Below, piece after piece: positions 1 to 13,690 of a stretch of DNA of 64,000 nt. A program made the translations under genes and the position numbers. The DNA comes from Myotis daubentonii (Eukaryota > Chordata > Mammalia > Chiroptera > Vespertilionidae): NCBI RefSeq assembly GCF_963259705.1, contig NC_081849.1, forward strand, positions 62,406,093 to 62,470,092. The letters are read 5' to 3'. The notes below the pieces were generated by a model. That model did not search any database, was not told where the DNA came from, and was given only the letters and a program-made list of their open reading frames with translations. How positions within the stretch are numbered: the first letter of the stretch is position 1; every line of letters starts with the position of its first letter.

Positions 1-103
1 AACTTTTCCATGGAAAAATAGCCCCAGGCAAAGTGGAAGGACCACCAGCCTGGTTAGGGCTGCGGAAATGGGGCTGGAGTCAGAACCTGAACCTGCCTGC
101 AGC

Positions 104-118
104 AAGCTCACACTTTTT
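104..118. repeat. Left target-site duplication of L1 copy 1
   Basis: The 15-bp string AAGCTCACACTTTTT occurs here and again at 2849-2863, exactly bracketing the L1 at 119-2848. This is the usual signature of target-primed reverse transcription. The two copies are identical, which argues for a recent insertion. Confidence 0.9.
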
Positions 119-2848
<2,730 letters not shown>

Positions 2849-2863
2849 AAGCTCACACTTTTT
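2849..2863. repeat. Right target-site duplication of L1 copy 1
   Basis: Identical 15-bp match to 104-118. It marks the 5' (truncated) end of the L1 insertion. Confidence 0.9.
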
Positions 2864-2887
2864 ATTCCCATAAAATTTATAGACACT

Positions 2888-3109
2888 TGCCTGGCCAGTG
2901 GGCTCAGTGGTGAGTGTCGACCTATGAACCAGGAGGTCACGGTGCCATTCCTGGTCAGGGCACATGTCTGGATTGTGGACTCGATCCCCAGTAGGAGGCA
3001 TGCAGGAGGCAGCTGATCAATGATTCTGTCTCGTCATTGATGTTTCTATCTCCCTCTCCTTCTCCCTCTCCCTTTCTCTCTCTGAAATCAATAATAACAT
3101 TTTAAAAAA
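2888..3109 (+). mobile_element. VES-type SINE (older 'GTTCAT-AGGAGGTCA' type)
   Basis: A tRNA-derived SINE with a GGCTCAGTGG A-box-like head, then the CAGGAGGCAGCTGATCAATG core, a CT-rich block and an A-rich tail. Imperfect 17-bp TSDs at 2871-2887 and 3110-3126 (TAAAATTTATAGACACT against TAAAATTCATGGACACT) fix the ends. VES elements have pol III promoters and use L1 enzymes in trans. Two differences between the TSDs suggest moderate age. Confidence 0.9.
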
Positions 3110-3126
3110 TAAAATTCATGGACACT

Positions 3127-3859
3127 TTGTATTAAGCAATCCAACTCATTTTTATACCAAATTATGTTTTTAGCTACTTCCCCCCATCATCTCCATCTTT
3201 GAATCTCTTGGTGAAGTTGAACTTCAGGAAGATGCGCATTTTTACCCCTTGACTTGGTGCTCTTCCTGGTCTCCCCATGTCCCACCACCAGGTAGCTTTA
3301 GGGGAGAGTGATGCCCAGGACATGGCGCACTTTCCTGCCATAGTAAATGTTTGATGATTTGAGAAGTGAGGATATTATGCCTCTAGGTGACCAGTTCTCC
3401 CTCCCGGGGACATTTGACATCTGAGACACAGCTCAGGAACGAAATGAACAGGCCCGGATGAATCTTGGGAAATCTGTCCTCTTGCTTAATGTTCCTCTTG
3501 TGTGGCTCTGTGTTGTATCAGTATTGATTCCATCTTTGAAAGACGCTGTTTGTTACGGGACCACCAACCTGTTAGCCTACAATTAAAAAAAAGAATTTCC
3601 CTTCTCTGAGGGCACCAAGAAGAAAAATTCAGCTAACTATAAGGTTTAGGAGGTCAAGTGCAGGGAACTTGCATCACAGGAGCAGAGGTTGACACTGAGA
3701 AAGCCTTTCTTCCACCCCAGCTCATACCCTTGGCACCACCAGGAAATAAAGGAGGAAAGGAAAAAAGTATCTTTGGTTAGAATGTAGGTAAGGGATCACA
3801 GACCTGAGGAGGGGCCTTTTTGATCCCTTAATAATTTTCATGAGCAGAATGAAATAGAT
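3127..3859. other. Unique or unclassified intergenic sequence
   Basis: I see no coding frame of interest, no clear repeat family and no regulatory site that can be named here. Confidence 0.6.
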
Positions 3860-3928
3860 CAGCAGTCACCAACCTTTCAGATCTCATGTACCCCCAGTGG
3901 TCCATGGACCACCGGTTGGCGACTGCTG
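3860..3928. mobile_element. 69-bp hAT-like MITE
   Basis: Begins CAGCAGTCACCAACC and ends GGTTGGCGACTGCTG, an imperfect terminal inverted repeat of about 15 bp. It is flanked by a perfect 8-bp direct repeat AAATAGAT (3852-3859 and 3929-3936). An 8-bp TSD with CAG...CTG termini is the hAT superfamily signature. There is no coding capacity. The size is very small for such an element. Confidence 0.85.
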
Positions 3929-3936
3929 AAATAGAT

Positions 3937-5337
3937 GATATGTTGTGTACTTCTCTCTTTAAGAAAAGGAAATTGTAGTGTAGGTTATAGCTTCCAGTGT
4001 GTGTGTTTGTGAATTTTAAGCCCCAGGTCTGGTCTCAGTACCTCACCATACCCACCTATAAGAGCTGCCCATGGCAAATGAAAGGAAGCACCACATCTTA
4101 TTCGGAGAGCATGTTAGGGTTTCCTAAGTTACCTCTTAGGAAGTAACATTTAGGCAAGACATTTAAGGTGAATGACAAGAAAGAGCCATATAGAGCCCGG
4201 GGCCCAAGCATTTCAGGAAAGGAAACTGCATGCAAACACCTAGGTTTTCTCTGTGTAGGGGGATGGTGGGGTTGAGAGGGGATGGGGTGTTTTAATTACC
4301 TTTGCAAACTACACAATTTCCCCCCTCGAAGACTCTACTGTGTTTCTGTGAGGTCTGCCTGCTCCACCTTCAATCTGAGAATCCCCGCTGCTGTCAGTGA
4401 GATGCTGTGAGTGACAGAGTTTATCATCTTCCTTGGGTGTACTGGGGCAGAAAACAATGTGGACAGATAGAGCTCTAAAAATATGAAGATTCGGTCAAGG
4501 TCAGTGGAAGCAGGGAAGCATCTGTGTCTGTCACTCTGCCTGGAGGCAGCATGGGAACGTGTGTGTGATGGCACTAGATGGAACCCGAGTCATTTTCTTC
4601 AGCCTGGAGGGCTGGAAGCAGTGGCTGGGATGCAGGTGGAAAACCGCTATTTAAACCTTGCCAGCATTTTCTTTTTCCTTCTGTTTTTCCAGAGAATGAG
4701 TCTGGCTTGACTATTGAGAGACAGTTTCTCCTGTAACAACAAGAGCAATACTTCGATGTACAGATAAAGGCAAGAATCTCTTCTGGAGAGGGAAGTTGTA
4801 AGGCAACCGGAAGCTAAGCTACGTCTGTGTAAATAAGCTGCGCCTGTTTAAGGTAAATGTCTAAAGAAAACTGAAAATGAATGTCATCTGCAGCTGGATG
4901 AAATGGCAGAATTTTTGGGTGGGAAAGGCGCAGACAATGAATTTTCCTCTGAAAGGACCCTGGGGAAGGGGATTTGGGCTACGAGACCTTGGTGGGGGTG
5001 TTGGCTGCAGGCTGCGGGTCAGAGACCAAGAGAAGTGTGCTCAGTGCTGGTGAGGCGTGGCCTGTGGAGCTGCGGCACCCGGATGCAATGTTCAGACGGA
5101 TGGTATCTGCTCTGTGCTGCCCAGCCCTCAGTGAGACTTTTGTTTCCCGTTCTCACCTGGGTGCTGGATGGGCCTGTGCCTCGGGGATCAGGCAGATTGG
5201 CAGCCGTGGCCTGGAAACAAGTCCCAGGAGTGAGTCAAAGTGGCAGCACGGACACTTTCTTTTGTGTCAATACGAGACAGGACCTTCTGCTCGGGTGCCA
5301 CATCCCGTCCTCACCTCAATCAAGGGTTTGTATCTCT
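3937..5337. other. Mostly unique sequence with one L2 relic
   Basis: A minus-strand L2-like stretch can be recognised at about 4125-4245 (pattern 'gcaagacatttaaggtgaatgacaag'). The rest holds no family I can name. Short open frames between 4900 and 5350 show no protein-family features. Confidence 0.5.
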
Positions 5338-5350
5338 GGATTCTAATTCT

Positions 5351-5580
5351 GTTTTTTTTTTTTTAAAGATATATTTTATTGATTTTTTACAGAGAGGAAG
5401 AGAGAGGGATAGAGAGTTAGAAACATTGATGAGAGAGAAACATCGATCAACTGCCTCCTGCACACCTCCCACTGGGGATGTGCCTGCAACCAAGGTACAT
5501 GCCCTTGACTGGAATCAAACCTGGGACCCTTCAGTCCGCAGGCCGACGCTGTAGCCACTGAGCCAAACCAGTCAGGGCAC
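5351..5580 (-). mobile_element. VES-type SINE (young type)
   Basis: Reads in reverse: A-rich tail as poly-T, ACAGAGAGGAAGAGAGAGGG block, GATCAACTGCCTCCTGCAC core, then the tRNA-like head ending GAGCCAAACCAGTCAGGG. TSD GGATTCTAATT at 5338-5348 and 5581-5591. Confidence 0.92.
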
Positions 5581-6039
5581 GGATTCTAATTTCTTGCCTG
5601 GGCCACCCTCTTCCCAGGATGATTGGCAGTGTTAACACCTATTTCCTTCAGGGGAAGCCCTTCTCCCATGGACAGCAATATAGTTTTACCCGAGACTCTG
5701 CTGAGAAAAATCACAGAAGAGACATCCCTGCATAGACGAACTCCCCAGGCTCACATCATTCAGGATGAAGTGAGTTACCTGTTTGGCTGAGAACAGCCTT
5801 CGGTCCATGCTTTTCAACTGGGGAGCTAATATATCTAGCCAAGGTTTTGCGAGCAGGGGATTTCTCCCTCCCCCTCTGTCCAAGCCAGTACTAGAGCAGT
5901 GACTGAGTTGTCTGTCCCTCAAGTTGTCTGTCCTTGAGTTGGAGTTAGCCAGGGCATTTGTCTTCCAGCCTCGCTTTATTTGTAATTAAGATGGTATTAC
6001 TTAGTGCTCCACCTCTGCCTATGCTATTTTGTTGTTTCT

Positions 6040-6251
6040 TTCTTTTTTAAAAAATGTAAATGTTTTTATTGGTTTTGGAGAGGGAAGGAGATATGAAAAC
6101 ATCTACAAGAAACATTGATTAGCTGCCTTCTGAATGCCCCCTACTGGGGATCGAACCCGCCACCTGGGCATATGTCCTGACTGGGTAATCGAACCAGCCA
6201 CCTCCTGGTGCATGGGAAGATGCTCAACCAACTGAGCCATACTGCTCGGGC
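6040..6251 (-). mobile_element. VES-type SINE (diverged, older)
   Basis: Reverse-oriented SINE with degraded GAGAGGGAAGGAG block, AGCTGCCTTCTGAATGCCCC core and GAGCCATACTGCTCGGG head. Similar CTATTTT-rich flanks on both sides suggest a worn TSD. Confidence 0.8.
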
Positions 6252-6329
6252 TATTTTATTTCTTCCTGGGTTCAAGACAGGAAAGGGGATTCTATTAGGC
6301 TCTCTCAAAACCCCACAAGTCCTGCCAAT

Positions 6330-6440
6330 GACTTACTCTGTAAATTGGGCAAACTACTTTGCATTTCTATTTCTCCATCTGTAAACTGGAGGCCACTGGA
6401 TAAGGGTGAAAAACAGTGCTAGATATTATTGGCTGAAAGA
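6330..6440 (+). repeat. MIR SINE relic
   Basis: Contains the MIR-like string 'gggcaaactactttgcatttctatttctccatctgtaaactgg' pattern (core: TCTCCATCTGTAAACTGG). Ancient mammalian repeat, heavily diverged. Confidence 0.65.
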
Positions 6441-6879
6441 TGTCATTGCTGGCCCCATCCCCCCAGTGATATTAGAATCACTGTTTGACAACATGTTCTA
6501 AGTCTTCACCAAGGACCTTGCTGCTGTGACACATTGATTCGTGTGGGCTGGCACCATCTGCTCCCATCTGCTGCGAGTGGTGTAATTGCTCTCAGTTGTC
6601 AACATCCAGCACCCACAGCTGCTTTGTGGGGAAAGGCTCCAGCACTGTGGGCCCAAGTACAACTTGCTCATCCGTTCACTCCTGTGAAAGGGGTCCAGGC
6701 GCTCAGCATACCCCTCCCTCTTGTCTTGGGGACTGGTCACAATTCAGCTAGGCATGCAGCTCTAGCTTCTCACAGCTACCAGTAAGGACAAGCTTTCTAC
6801 CTCTGCGAAAAGCACTTTGCCCTGAGCCTCAGGATGAGATCACCTCTTGGATCTTTGTTGCATGTACACTTGGTGTACT
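6441..6879. other. Unclassified sequence
   Basis: Short overlapping frames on both strands at 6498-6785 show no recognisable domain, and base composition is unremarkable. Confidence 0.5.
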
Positions 6880-7095
6880 GTTTTTACTACTGGTTGATCT
6901 GGGTTCAAATCCTAGTTCTGTCCCTCAATAGTGATGGGATTGTGGACCAATGCCTTAATCTCTTTATCTGTAATGTGGAGCTAATACTTACCTTGCAGGC
7001 TATTGTGAAGATTTCACTCAACCAGGGCAGGTAAGTGAAGCACTTAGCACAGTACGAGGCTAATAGTAAATGCTCAATAAATGGTAGTGATGCTT
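6880..7095 (+). repeat. MIR SINE relic, near full length
   Basis: Order of motifs follows MIR: GGGTTCAAATCCTAGTTCTG, then TCTTTATCTGTAATGTGG, then GCTATTGTGAAGATT, then AAATGCTCAATAAATG. Confidence 0.85.
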
Positions 7096-7460
7096 TAACT
7101 GAAGTGCCTATCCCTTGCTTAGGGAGCAATTGAAGACTAAGGATTTCTTCCTAACGTGGTCCACATGCATTTCTAGCCCTCTGGAAGCTTATTCCTCAAA
7201 TTATGGTCCTTGGTTCAGCAGGTGTTTCTGAGCTTCAGAGAAGACGTGTGTGGCTAATGAGGCATCCTGCATCCTGAAAAGTGTGCAGGTGGGTGAGATT
7301 CAAATTTGATCTTGTCAGGGTCAGTTTAGCTGTTGATATGGCCAATGTAAGCAATACCCTTGTTGAAGGAATTTCAGGACGCCAGGCTTGGCAGAGATTG
7401 CCGTATTAAAAGTGAATTCCCAAGAGGGAACTCTTCTCAATGCAAATAAATTTAAAATAA

Positions 7461-7636
7461 TCTATAATAATAAAAGCACAATATGCTAATTAGACCGGAC
7501 GTTCTTCCAGATGACCTTCCAGACAAGCTGGGGCTGGGAGGGAAGCCTGGGTCCCGGGTGCCAGAGGAAAGCCGGTGCCAGCAGCTGGGGGAAGGAAGGC
7601 CTACTCTTGCATGAATTTCATGCATCGGGCCTCTAG
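7461..7636 (+). mobile_element. Non-autonomous Helitron (176 bp)
   Basis: Starts TCTATAATAATAAAAGCAC (5'-TC terminus) and ends with a small palindrome GCATGAATTTCATGC followed by GGGCCTCTAG. The flanking bases are A (7460) and T (7637), the standard Helitron A|T target with no duplication. No coding capacity. Confidence 0.93.
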
Positions 7637-7994
7637 TTCAGTCATAATGTGGAGATGAGAAAAGTTGGGCAAAGAGAATAGTAATTTAGTAAGTAGGATG
7701 AATTGGCAATTTGCTTGTGTGTGTGTGTCTGGTCAGGTTCCAGATGACAATTGTCCATCCATGTCTGAGGCATTTGGTTGGGCCAGGAATGGCACTGCAA
7801 TAGTATTCTGGGCTCTGCTCCCAATGAGTTAATCAGCAGAAAATAATTAAAAATTAGAATGCAATTGGGGAGTTAAAACAATGCACATCTGAAAAGGACA
7901 CGGGCCAAATGGGCCATCCTAGCATGGACACAATTAGAGTTCTGAGCAGGGGCTGTCACTTCTCAGTAAGTCGCCTCTGGTCACTCTGGCCTCC
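7637..7994. other. Unclassified sequence with a short TG run
   Basis: A TG-rich run near 7716-7730 is the only distinct feature. Confidence 0.5.
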
Positions 7995-8400
7995 TTGCTA
8001 GGCTGGCACACACCACACATCAGGCAAGCTTCCACCTCAGGGCTGCCGAGCTTGCTTCTTTCACTGCCTGGCACACTCTGCCCAGACGTCTGCCTGCTCT
8101 CCCTCACCTCCTCAGGCCTCTGCTCGAATGTCCCCTTCTCAGCCAGGCCTTTCTTCATTATCCTATTTGAGACAACACATTGCCCAACCCTCACGCATCC
8201 TTTCCCGCTGATCTTTTACTGTAGCACCATCGACCGCATAGTATGTGTTTTCTCATTGATTTGCTTATTTTCTGCCTTCCCCATTGGAATGTAGAGTCAT
8301 AAAGGCTGGGCTTTTGTTTGCTCTGTCCCAGGCTTTATCTCCAGACCCTAGAATAGTTCCTGTCACACAGCACATACTCAATGCATATTTGTTGAGTGCA
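7995..8400 (+). repeat. LINE-2 (L2) 3'-end relic
   Basis: Follows the L2 3' order: GCCTCTGCTCGAATGTCCCC, CAGCCAGGCCTTTCTTCATT, TTGGAATGTAGAGTCATAAAG, CACATACTCAATGCATATTT. No coding potential remains. Confidence 0.85.
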
Positions 8401-8419
8401 TGGTAACTTTACATGCTCT

Positions 8420-8550
8420 CTCTCATGTTTATAGAACCTTGCAAGCTAGTTATTATTTGCATGTCAGAGATGAAGAAGCTAAGGCTGGGAGAAGCTAAGT
8501 GCCTGTCCATAGTCACAGAAGCTAATAAATGGCAGAGACAGGGTTTGAAC
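8420..8550 (+). repeat. MIR SINE relic
   Basis: MIR 3' half: 'gagatgaagaagctaaggct', then 'taataaatggcagagacagg' and GGGTTTGAACCTGGTCT. Confidence 0.85.
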
Positions 8551-8667
8551 CTGGTCTTTGATTTCTCCCTAAGCTCCAAACTATGAGTTTACGTATCTGT
8601 TGTTTTAAGCAATGAAGTTTGTGGTGATCCGTTTCAACAGCCACAGGAAACTAACACCAGACTTCTT

Positions 8668-8883
8668 TTTTAAAAAAATTATATTTTTATTAATTTCAGA
8701 GAGGAAGGGAGAGGAAGAGATCGATAGAAACATGAATGATGAGAGAGAATCATTGATTGGCTGCCTCTTGCACGTCTACCACTGGGGATTGAGCCTGCAA
8801 CTCTGCCATGTGCCCTGACTGGGGAACCGTGATCTCCTGGTTCATACGTCGATGCTCAAACACTGGGCCATGCTGCCTGGGCC
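8668..8883 (-). mobile_element. VES-type SINE (older type)
   Basis: Reverse-oriented: TTTTATTAATTTCAGAGAGG tail junction, CATTGATTGGCTGCCTCTTG core, CTGGGCCATGCTGCCTGGGC head. Flanks AACACCAGACTTCTT and AACACCGGGCTTCTT look like a TSD with two differences. Confidence 0.88.
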
Positions 8884-8900
8884 AAACACCGGGCTTCTTA

Positions 8901-9805
8901 AACTTTACAGTCCTAGGTGTATGGGTACCCTAAGAACTGGGTGCCACTGGGGGCCCTATCCAGTGGGTCTATCATGGTGCCCTCCACATGGCTGCCTTTC
9001 TAAGGAGGCCCCCGGATGGTGCTGATGGTGCAGGTCTGCTGGCCGCACTTGCAGGAGCAGGTTGAAGAGTATAAAGGTAACACATGACCTGTTCACTGCA
9101 GGCAGTTTACCAGTTTCCTAGCCCATTCTTGTCCTGTCTAGCTCCTTAGATCATGTCCAATTTCCTCAGGCAAAGGGAAGATCAGAATTCAGGCTGCTGC
9201 CCAGATAATTGAGATAAAAATTAATTAGACGATGGCCTCATTTCCCGCCCTGGCTAAACATGGTGTGTGGCCATTTTGAAGGAACAAAGGGGTAATTGCT
9301 GCAGTAGTCACATCTGCAATGTGTCATCATTTTCAGAGTGCCAGTAAAAAATCTCTGCACCTACTGAGCAGGAGTGTGGGTGCTGAGGGTTCATTTAATT
9401 CTAAAAGCCATAAAAGCTGAAAATTAAAAAGAAGCACCACCCCGTGGGTAATTCTAATGCTAGGCATTGAAGTTTCCAACAATGGGGCGTTTAGTTAGCA
9501 TCAGCGTGGGGTGGTTTTCACGTGGCTGTTTATCTTCCACTTAAGGTGTTGTGGTGGGGAACAGCGGAGGAAGAAGAACCAATTGATGTAAATGCAGACC
9601 CCTTTGTTAAAGGACAAGGTGCCAATGAAGAGGGCAGAGGGCAGTGGTGAGCTTGGGCGGATGCTGATATACACAACTTCCCTTAGAGAACTGTCTCCAG
9701 ACTTTTTGGAGATGGGAGGGACATTTTGGAACTTTGATTTTGGGCTCTCTCTTCCTTCTTCATTAGCATTCTCCTCCAGAAAGCTTGGAAGGTATTCAGA
9801 AGCAG
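8901..9805. other. Unique sequence, candidate conserved noncoding DNA
   Basis: No repeat is apparent. 9190-9560 is rich in TAATTA/TAATTG/TTAATT words (for example AAAAATTAATTAGACG and GGGGTAATTGCTGC), the composition often seen in developmental enhancers. This is a composition impression only. Confidence 0.35.
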
Positions 9806-10290
9806 GTTATCTTTTTTTCATTGTGGCAAAATAGACATGACATCATGTTCATCATCGGAACCATTTTTACGTGTACAATCCAGTAGCATTAAGAATATTC
9901 ACACTGCTATGCAACCATCACTGCTGTCCATTTCTAGAACTTTTTCATCATTCCAAGCAGAAACTTTGTATCCATTACACAATAGCTCTCCATTCCTCTT
10001 CCTAGCCCCTGGTAACCGCTATTCTACTTTCTGTCTCTGAATTTGCTTATTCCAGGTACCTCGTATAAATAGAATAATAGAATATGTGTCCTTAGATATC
10101 TGGCTTATTTCACTTAACATAATACCCTCAAGATTCATCCATGTTATAGCATGTGTTAGAATTTCATTCCTTTTTATGCCTAAACAGTGTTCAATTTATG
10201 TGTATAGCATGTTTTGTTTATCCATTGGTAGGCATTTGGTTGGTTTACGCCTTTGGGGTATTGTGAATAAGTATTTTACCTTTTAAGTTA
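9806..10290 (-). repeat. Old L1 (L1M/L1ME-type) 3' relic
   Basis: Antisense pattern of an old L1 3' end: GTATAAATAGAATAATAGAA, CTGGCTTATTTCACTTAACA, CTCAAGATTCATCCATGTTA, ATTCCTTTTTATGCCTAAAC. Diverged, no frame. Confidence 0.8.
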
Positions 10291-10759
10291 AGATTCATTT
10301 AAATCATGACTTTTGAGAACCCTATGTCTTTCCTTTCAAGGTCCTTTTCCTTCCTCTATCCTCTTCTGTTCTTCCATTTTCCTTCCCCCAAACCCAACCC
10401 TGACCTTCAGCCACCCGGTTGCTATGTCCTGAATGCCTAACATTCTTTCTCACTATCTGCTTCCTTCATAAAAAGCTTTTTATGCATGATGATCACAGCA
10501 CTGAAATCTCCAACTCTGCTGGGTACTGATCTGATTTAAATAATTTATACAAAGATGGGAATTGGTAAGCTTAGCACTCACAGTTGTGATTTGCATGTAT
10601 AATAACATGATTATTGACACAAGCAAATCTCTTGTTGGTATATTAATATGAGAGAAAAAAATTTTTTTTAAAGTAGGGAGCTTCTTTTTTCCTCCTTTGT
10701 TCCTACCTACATCTAACCTAGCGGTCATCTAGTGGGAATTTTCTGTCATTCATATAATT
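10291..10759. other. Unclassified AT-rich sequence
   Basis: No gene, RNA gene or clear repeat family visible. Confidence 0.5.
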
Positions 10760-10915
10760 CAGGCACTGGCCATGTGTCATCTTCATGTGATCCTATGAAA
10801 AAGTATTATTCACATTAATAAGAAATAAGAAAACACGTCCAGAGAGGTTAAGAATTTTACCCATTTAACTAAGTCACCAGCTTGTAAATAGTAGTGCTGG
10901 ATTCAAACTCACCTT
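10760..10915 (+). repeat. MIR SINE relic
   Basis: Contains 'acgtccagagaggttaagaa' followed by a degraded '...taaatagtagtgctggattcaaac' pattern, the MIR 3' half. Confidence 0.8.
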
Positions 10916-11864
10916 TGTCCTACATTTTCAGATGTAGGCCAGCTGCATGTAAAGAACCAGGACCTGGAGTTGGTCTTAGGTTCTAGTTTGCATGGTTGTA
11001 GCAACAGGGGTGAAGACTGGGGCTGGAAGGGAGAGTTGGGGATGAACTGTGGGAGCCCTGTGTTCTGAGTGAAGCAAGGACAATTGACTTCACTGTGTAG
11101 AATAATTAGACAGCAGGTATCTAGTGGGCCAGTGATATCTTTTTCCCCAGTATCTGGGCTGGTGCCCTGCACATGACTGGAGCTAATATCACCTCTCCAT
11201 CGTCCTTCCTTTGTTACTGTGGGTTCTAGGCCTGGCTCCTTCACAGAATCCTGGCAGGCAGCATACAGTCTTGGGAGGAGAATAGGGGGTGTGACATCAG
11301 CAAAGGGGAAGATGCAGGGAGTAGGCAAAAATATAAGAAAGAAAAAGTATTATTCATTGAGCTTCCCAGGACTCTGGTTGGAGTAAGAGAGCAAAATCAA
11401 GCCTCGTCTTTACCACTCGGCACTCATACCTTCCTATTTATATCTCCAAGGGAAAAGAGAACTTGGAAATGAACTTTACTAACGAATAATGAATGGATTG
11501 CATGTATGCTTAGGGCTTTCAACTATCACTGGTTACAAGGATCCCAAAAGTCAGGGGAGGGAAATTGAAAAATTAAAATAACCTGGTCATCCAAGATACA
11601 GTGACAATTCAGTCACTTTCCCCCTGACATTTTAATTGTCATCACTTTGTGAAACAAAGGGACTTTTCCTCCCAATCCCTGGGTGAGCAAGGATGCAGGG
11701 AGGGCTGGGACTGGCCTGCAGTGAGATGGGACATGTGACCAGCGATCTGTTCTGACGCTGGGAAGCATGTCTGCGATTGGCCTCCTATGTACGTCAGTCC
11801 TCATCTCTTGCTCTGGGCTGTACTAATGAATAAGAGACAAGTTGCAAGTAGAGACTGAACTTTT
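10916..11864. other. Unclassified intergenic sequence
   Basis: A 139-codon minus-strand frame at 10909-11328 shows no recognisable domain and is probably chance. Nothing else distinct is visible. Confidence 0.45.
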
Positions 11865-12000
11865 TATCTCTTTTATTTAACAAGTGTTTGTTGAACATGT
11901 AGTAGGTGTTGGGGATATGTGCTTTTATACAGAGACTTCTCTGTGACCAGAAACAAGTTACATGAGATAATTAGGGATTCTGTTACATGATGGAGAAAAA
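11865..12000 (-). repeat. L2 3'-end relic (antisense)
   Basis: TTTAACAAGTGTTTGTTGAACATGTAGTAGGTGTTGGGG-like order (core: AACATGTAGTAGGTGTTGGG) matches the antisense L2 3' end. The 3' end overlaps nothing coding. Confidence 0.65.
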
Positions 12001-12004
12001 CAAG

Positions 12005-12140
12005 GTGAATGATCAGTTGCTTCCTGCCCTGACTGGGGATCTAACCTACAACCTAGATATATGCCCTGACTGGGAATCAAACCCGCAACCATTCGGTGTA
12101 TGGGACGACGCTCTAACCAATTGAGCCACCTGGCCAGGGT
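12005..12140 (-). mobile_element. VES-related SINE fragment (old)
   Basis: Only the tRNA-like half survives: CTGACTGGGAATCAAACCCG, CGCTCTAACCAATTGAGCCA, CCTGGCCAGGG. A duplicated 'ccctgactgggga' unit lies at its left end. No tail or TSD seen. Confidence 0.75.
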
Positions 12141-12754
12141 GGGGACCTGGTTTAAATGGGTTGTCGGGGAAGGCCTCTCAGAAGAGGTGTCATTAGGTTT
12201 TGAGGAGGAACCACTGTGGGGAGAGCATCAAAGCCCCTACTCACGGCCCTCCACTCCTTCCCATCTCCGAGTGAGCTTAGCATTAAATCCAGGCTTCTCA
12301 TTGCAGTGTAAGGCTTTACTAATTAGTTTTATTTTCTTCTTTTAAAAAAGGACGTGGCAGTTTCTCCAGCTCGTCAGCAGGGAGGCAGAGATGGCAGGAA
12401 TGAGAGCACTGCCAATCCCGCTGCCTGAGTTCCTCATGGTTTCAGGGGCTTTCACGGGGGAGGCTGGGGGTGGGGTGGGGGGATTCCCTCTGCGGTTAGT
12501 CTGCAGAGCTATTCCGCTCCCTGGGCATTTGTTGAATTGCTTGTGTAAATGGGATGCTTAAAAAAGTGCCGTCCCTCAAAGATGGGGATTTAGATCCTTT
12601 CTTGCAAAGTCTTTCTTTTTCTTTTCCTGTTTTAATAAGACAATTCTAAAAAGGCTGGAAATCTGCTTGCTCTTTGGAGATGTGCTTTTATGCCTCAGTT
12701 TAAAATGCTATCTTCTGCTTCAGTTTTTAAATGATGATGATTATAATAAAAATA
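12141..12754. other. Unclassified sequence
   Basis: Contains a G-rich stretch near 12460-12482 (GGGGGTGGGGTGGGGGGA) with G-quadruplex potential. No gene or named repeat. Confidence 0.45.
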
Positions 12755-13195
12755 ATGGCATAGTATCAACTAAGCACTTACTATGGACCAGGTACTATGC
12801 TAGAAATGCTTTCCACGCAGCATCTCATTTAATCCTCACAACATGAAGAAGCTGTATGGTTTGGTGGTTTCTCAGATTGCTCAAGTTTGAGTCTCAGCTC
12901 TGTGATTGCTGGGCAAGTTACTTAACTTCTCTGTGTCTCCTTTACTCTTCTATAATGTGGGGATAATAACAGGTCCCACTCGGCCTCTCCCATGGGGCTG
13001 TGGAAAGGATTAAATGAGTTACTATATGCAGGATGCTCAGAGCAGTACCTGGTGTGTATTAAGCCCTATATAATTCCTAACCCATCATCGATATGAAGTA
13101 ATACCACTACTCAGCCCCACTGAACACATGAGAAAAATAACATTTAAATTAAATCATTTGCCCAAGGTTACCTACCAGGAATTGACATGCTCTCC
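12755..13195 (+). repeat. Cluster of three MIR relics
   Basis: About 12755-12850 (CTAAGCACTTACTATGGACC), 12860-13080 (GGGCAAGTTACTTAACTTCT then AAAGGATTAAATGAGTTACT) and 13085-13195 (CATTTGCCCAAGGTTACCTA). The middle one is the best preserved. Confidence 0.8.
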
Positions 13196-13569
13196 CACTG
13201 CCGTGAATATGTTCTGTTTGCCCACAATGCCCTTCGGTATCGGGAGGATTTGAAATATACGTGATGCAAATTTGTTTTTGGATCTGAGCTCCATAGGATC
13301 ACTCACAGTAGTTGGATGGCAAACTTTGATTTATGTGGAAAACCCTTTCTGTGCTAATGGTGTCTTTCCAGACCCCATTTCTCAGTGAGATGACAGTATG
13401 GCCAGGATAATCAGAAAAAATGATTAGTCCTTTTGCCTTGGAAATGGTTTCCTAAGCCTCAGGGAAAGAAACAGACCATCTGCCAGGTTAACTTCCTGGA
13501 AGCTTGTTGCCTGCTTGGGAGCAGGGTATTGGGGACAGACAAGTCTGGTTTTGTATCGTGGTCTTTGCA

Positions 13570-13690
13570 TTCCCTTGTTGAATAATTTCATGCGAGTCCT
13601 TCGCTTTTCTCAAGGCCCATTTCTTTGTGTGTGAAATGGGGTGATCAACTACTCCATAGGGTCGTCTTGAGGACTGAGTGAGATCATAGG
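13570..13690 (+). repeat. MIR SINE relic
   Basis: 'ggcccatttctttgtgtgtgaaatggggtgatc' type order (core: GTGAAATGGGGTGATCAA) then GAGGACTGAGTGAGATCATA. Confidence 0.6.

Noticed and set aside
2888..3109. Functional tRNA genes in SINE heads
   Set aside because: The heads keep A- and B-box-like strings but continue into the SINE core and A-rich tail, without a tRNA acceptor stem.
10909..11328. 139-codon minus-strand frame as a gene
   Set aside because: No family resemblance, no codon or splice support, and it overlaps the end of a MIR relic.
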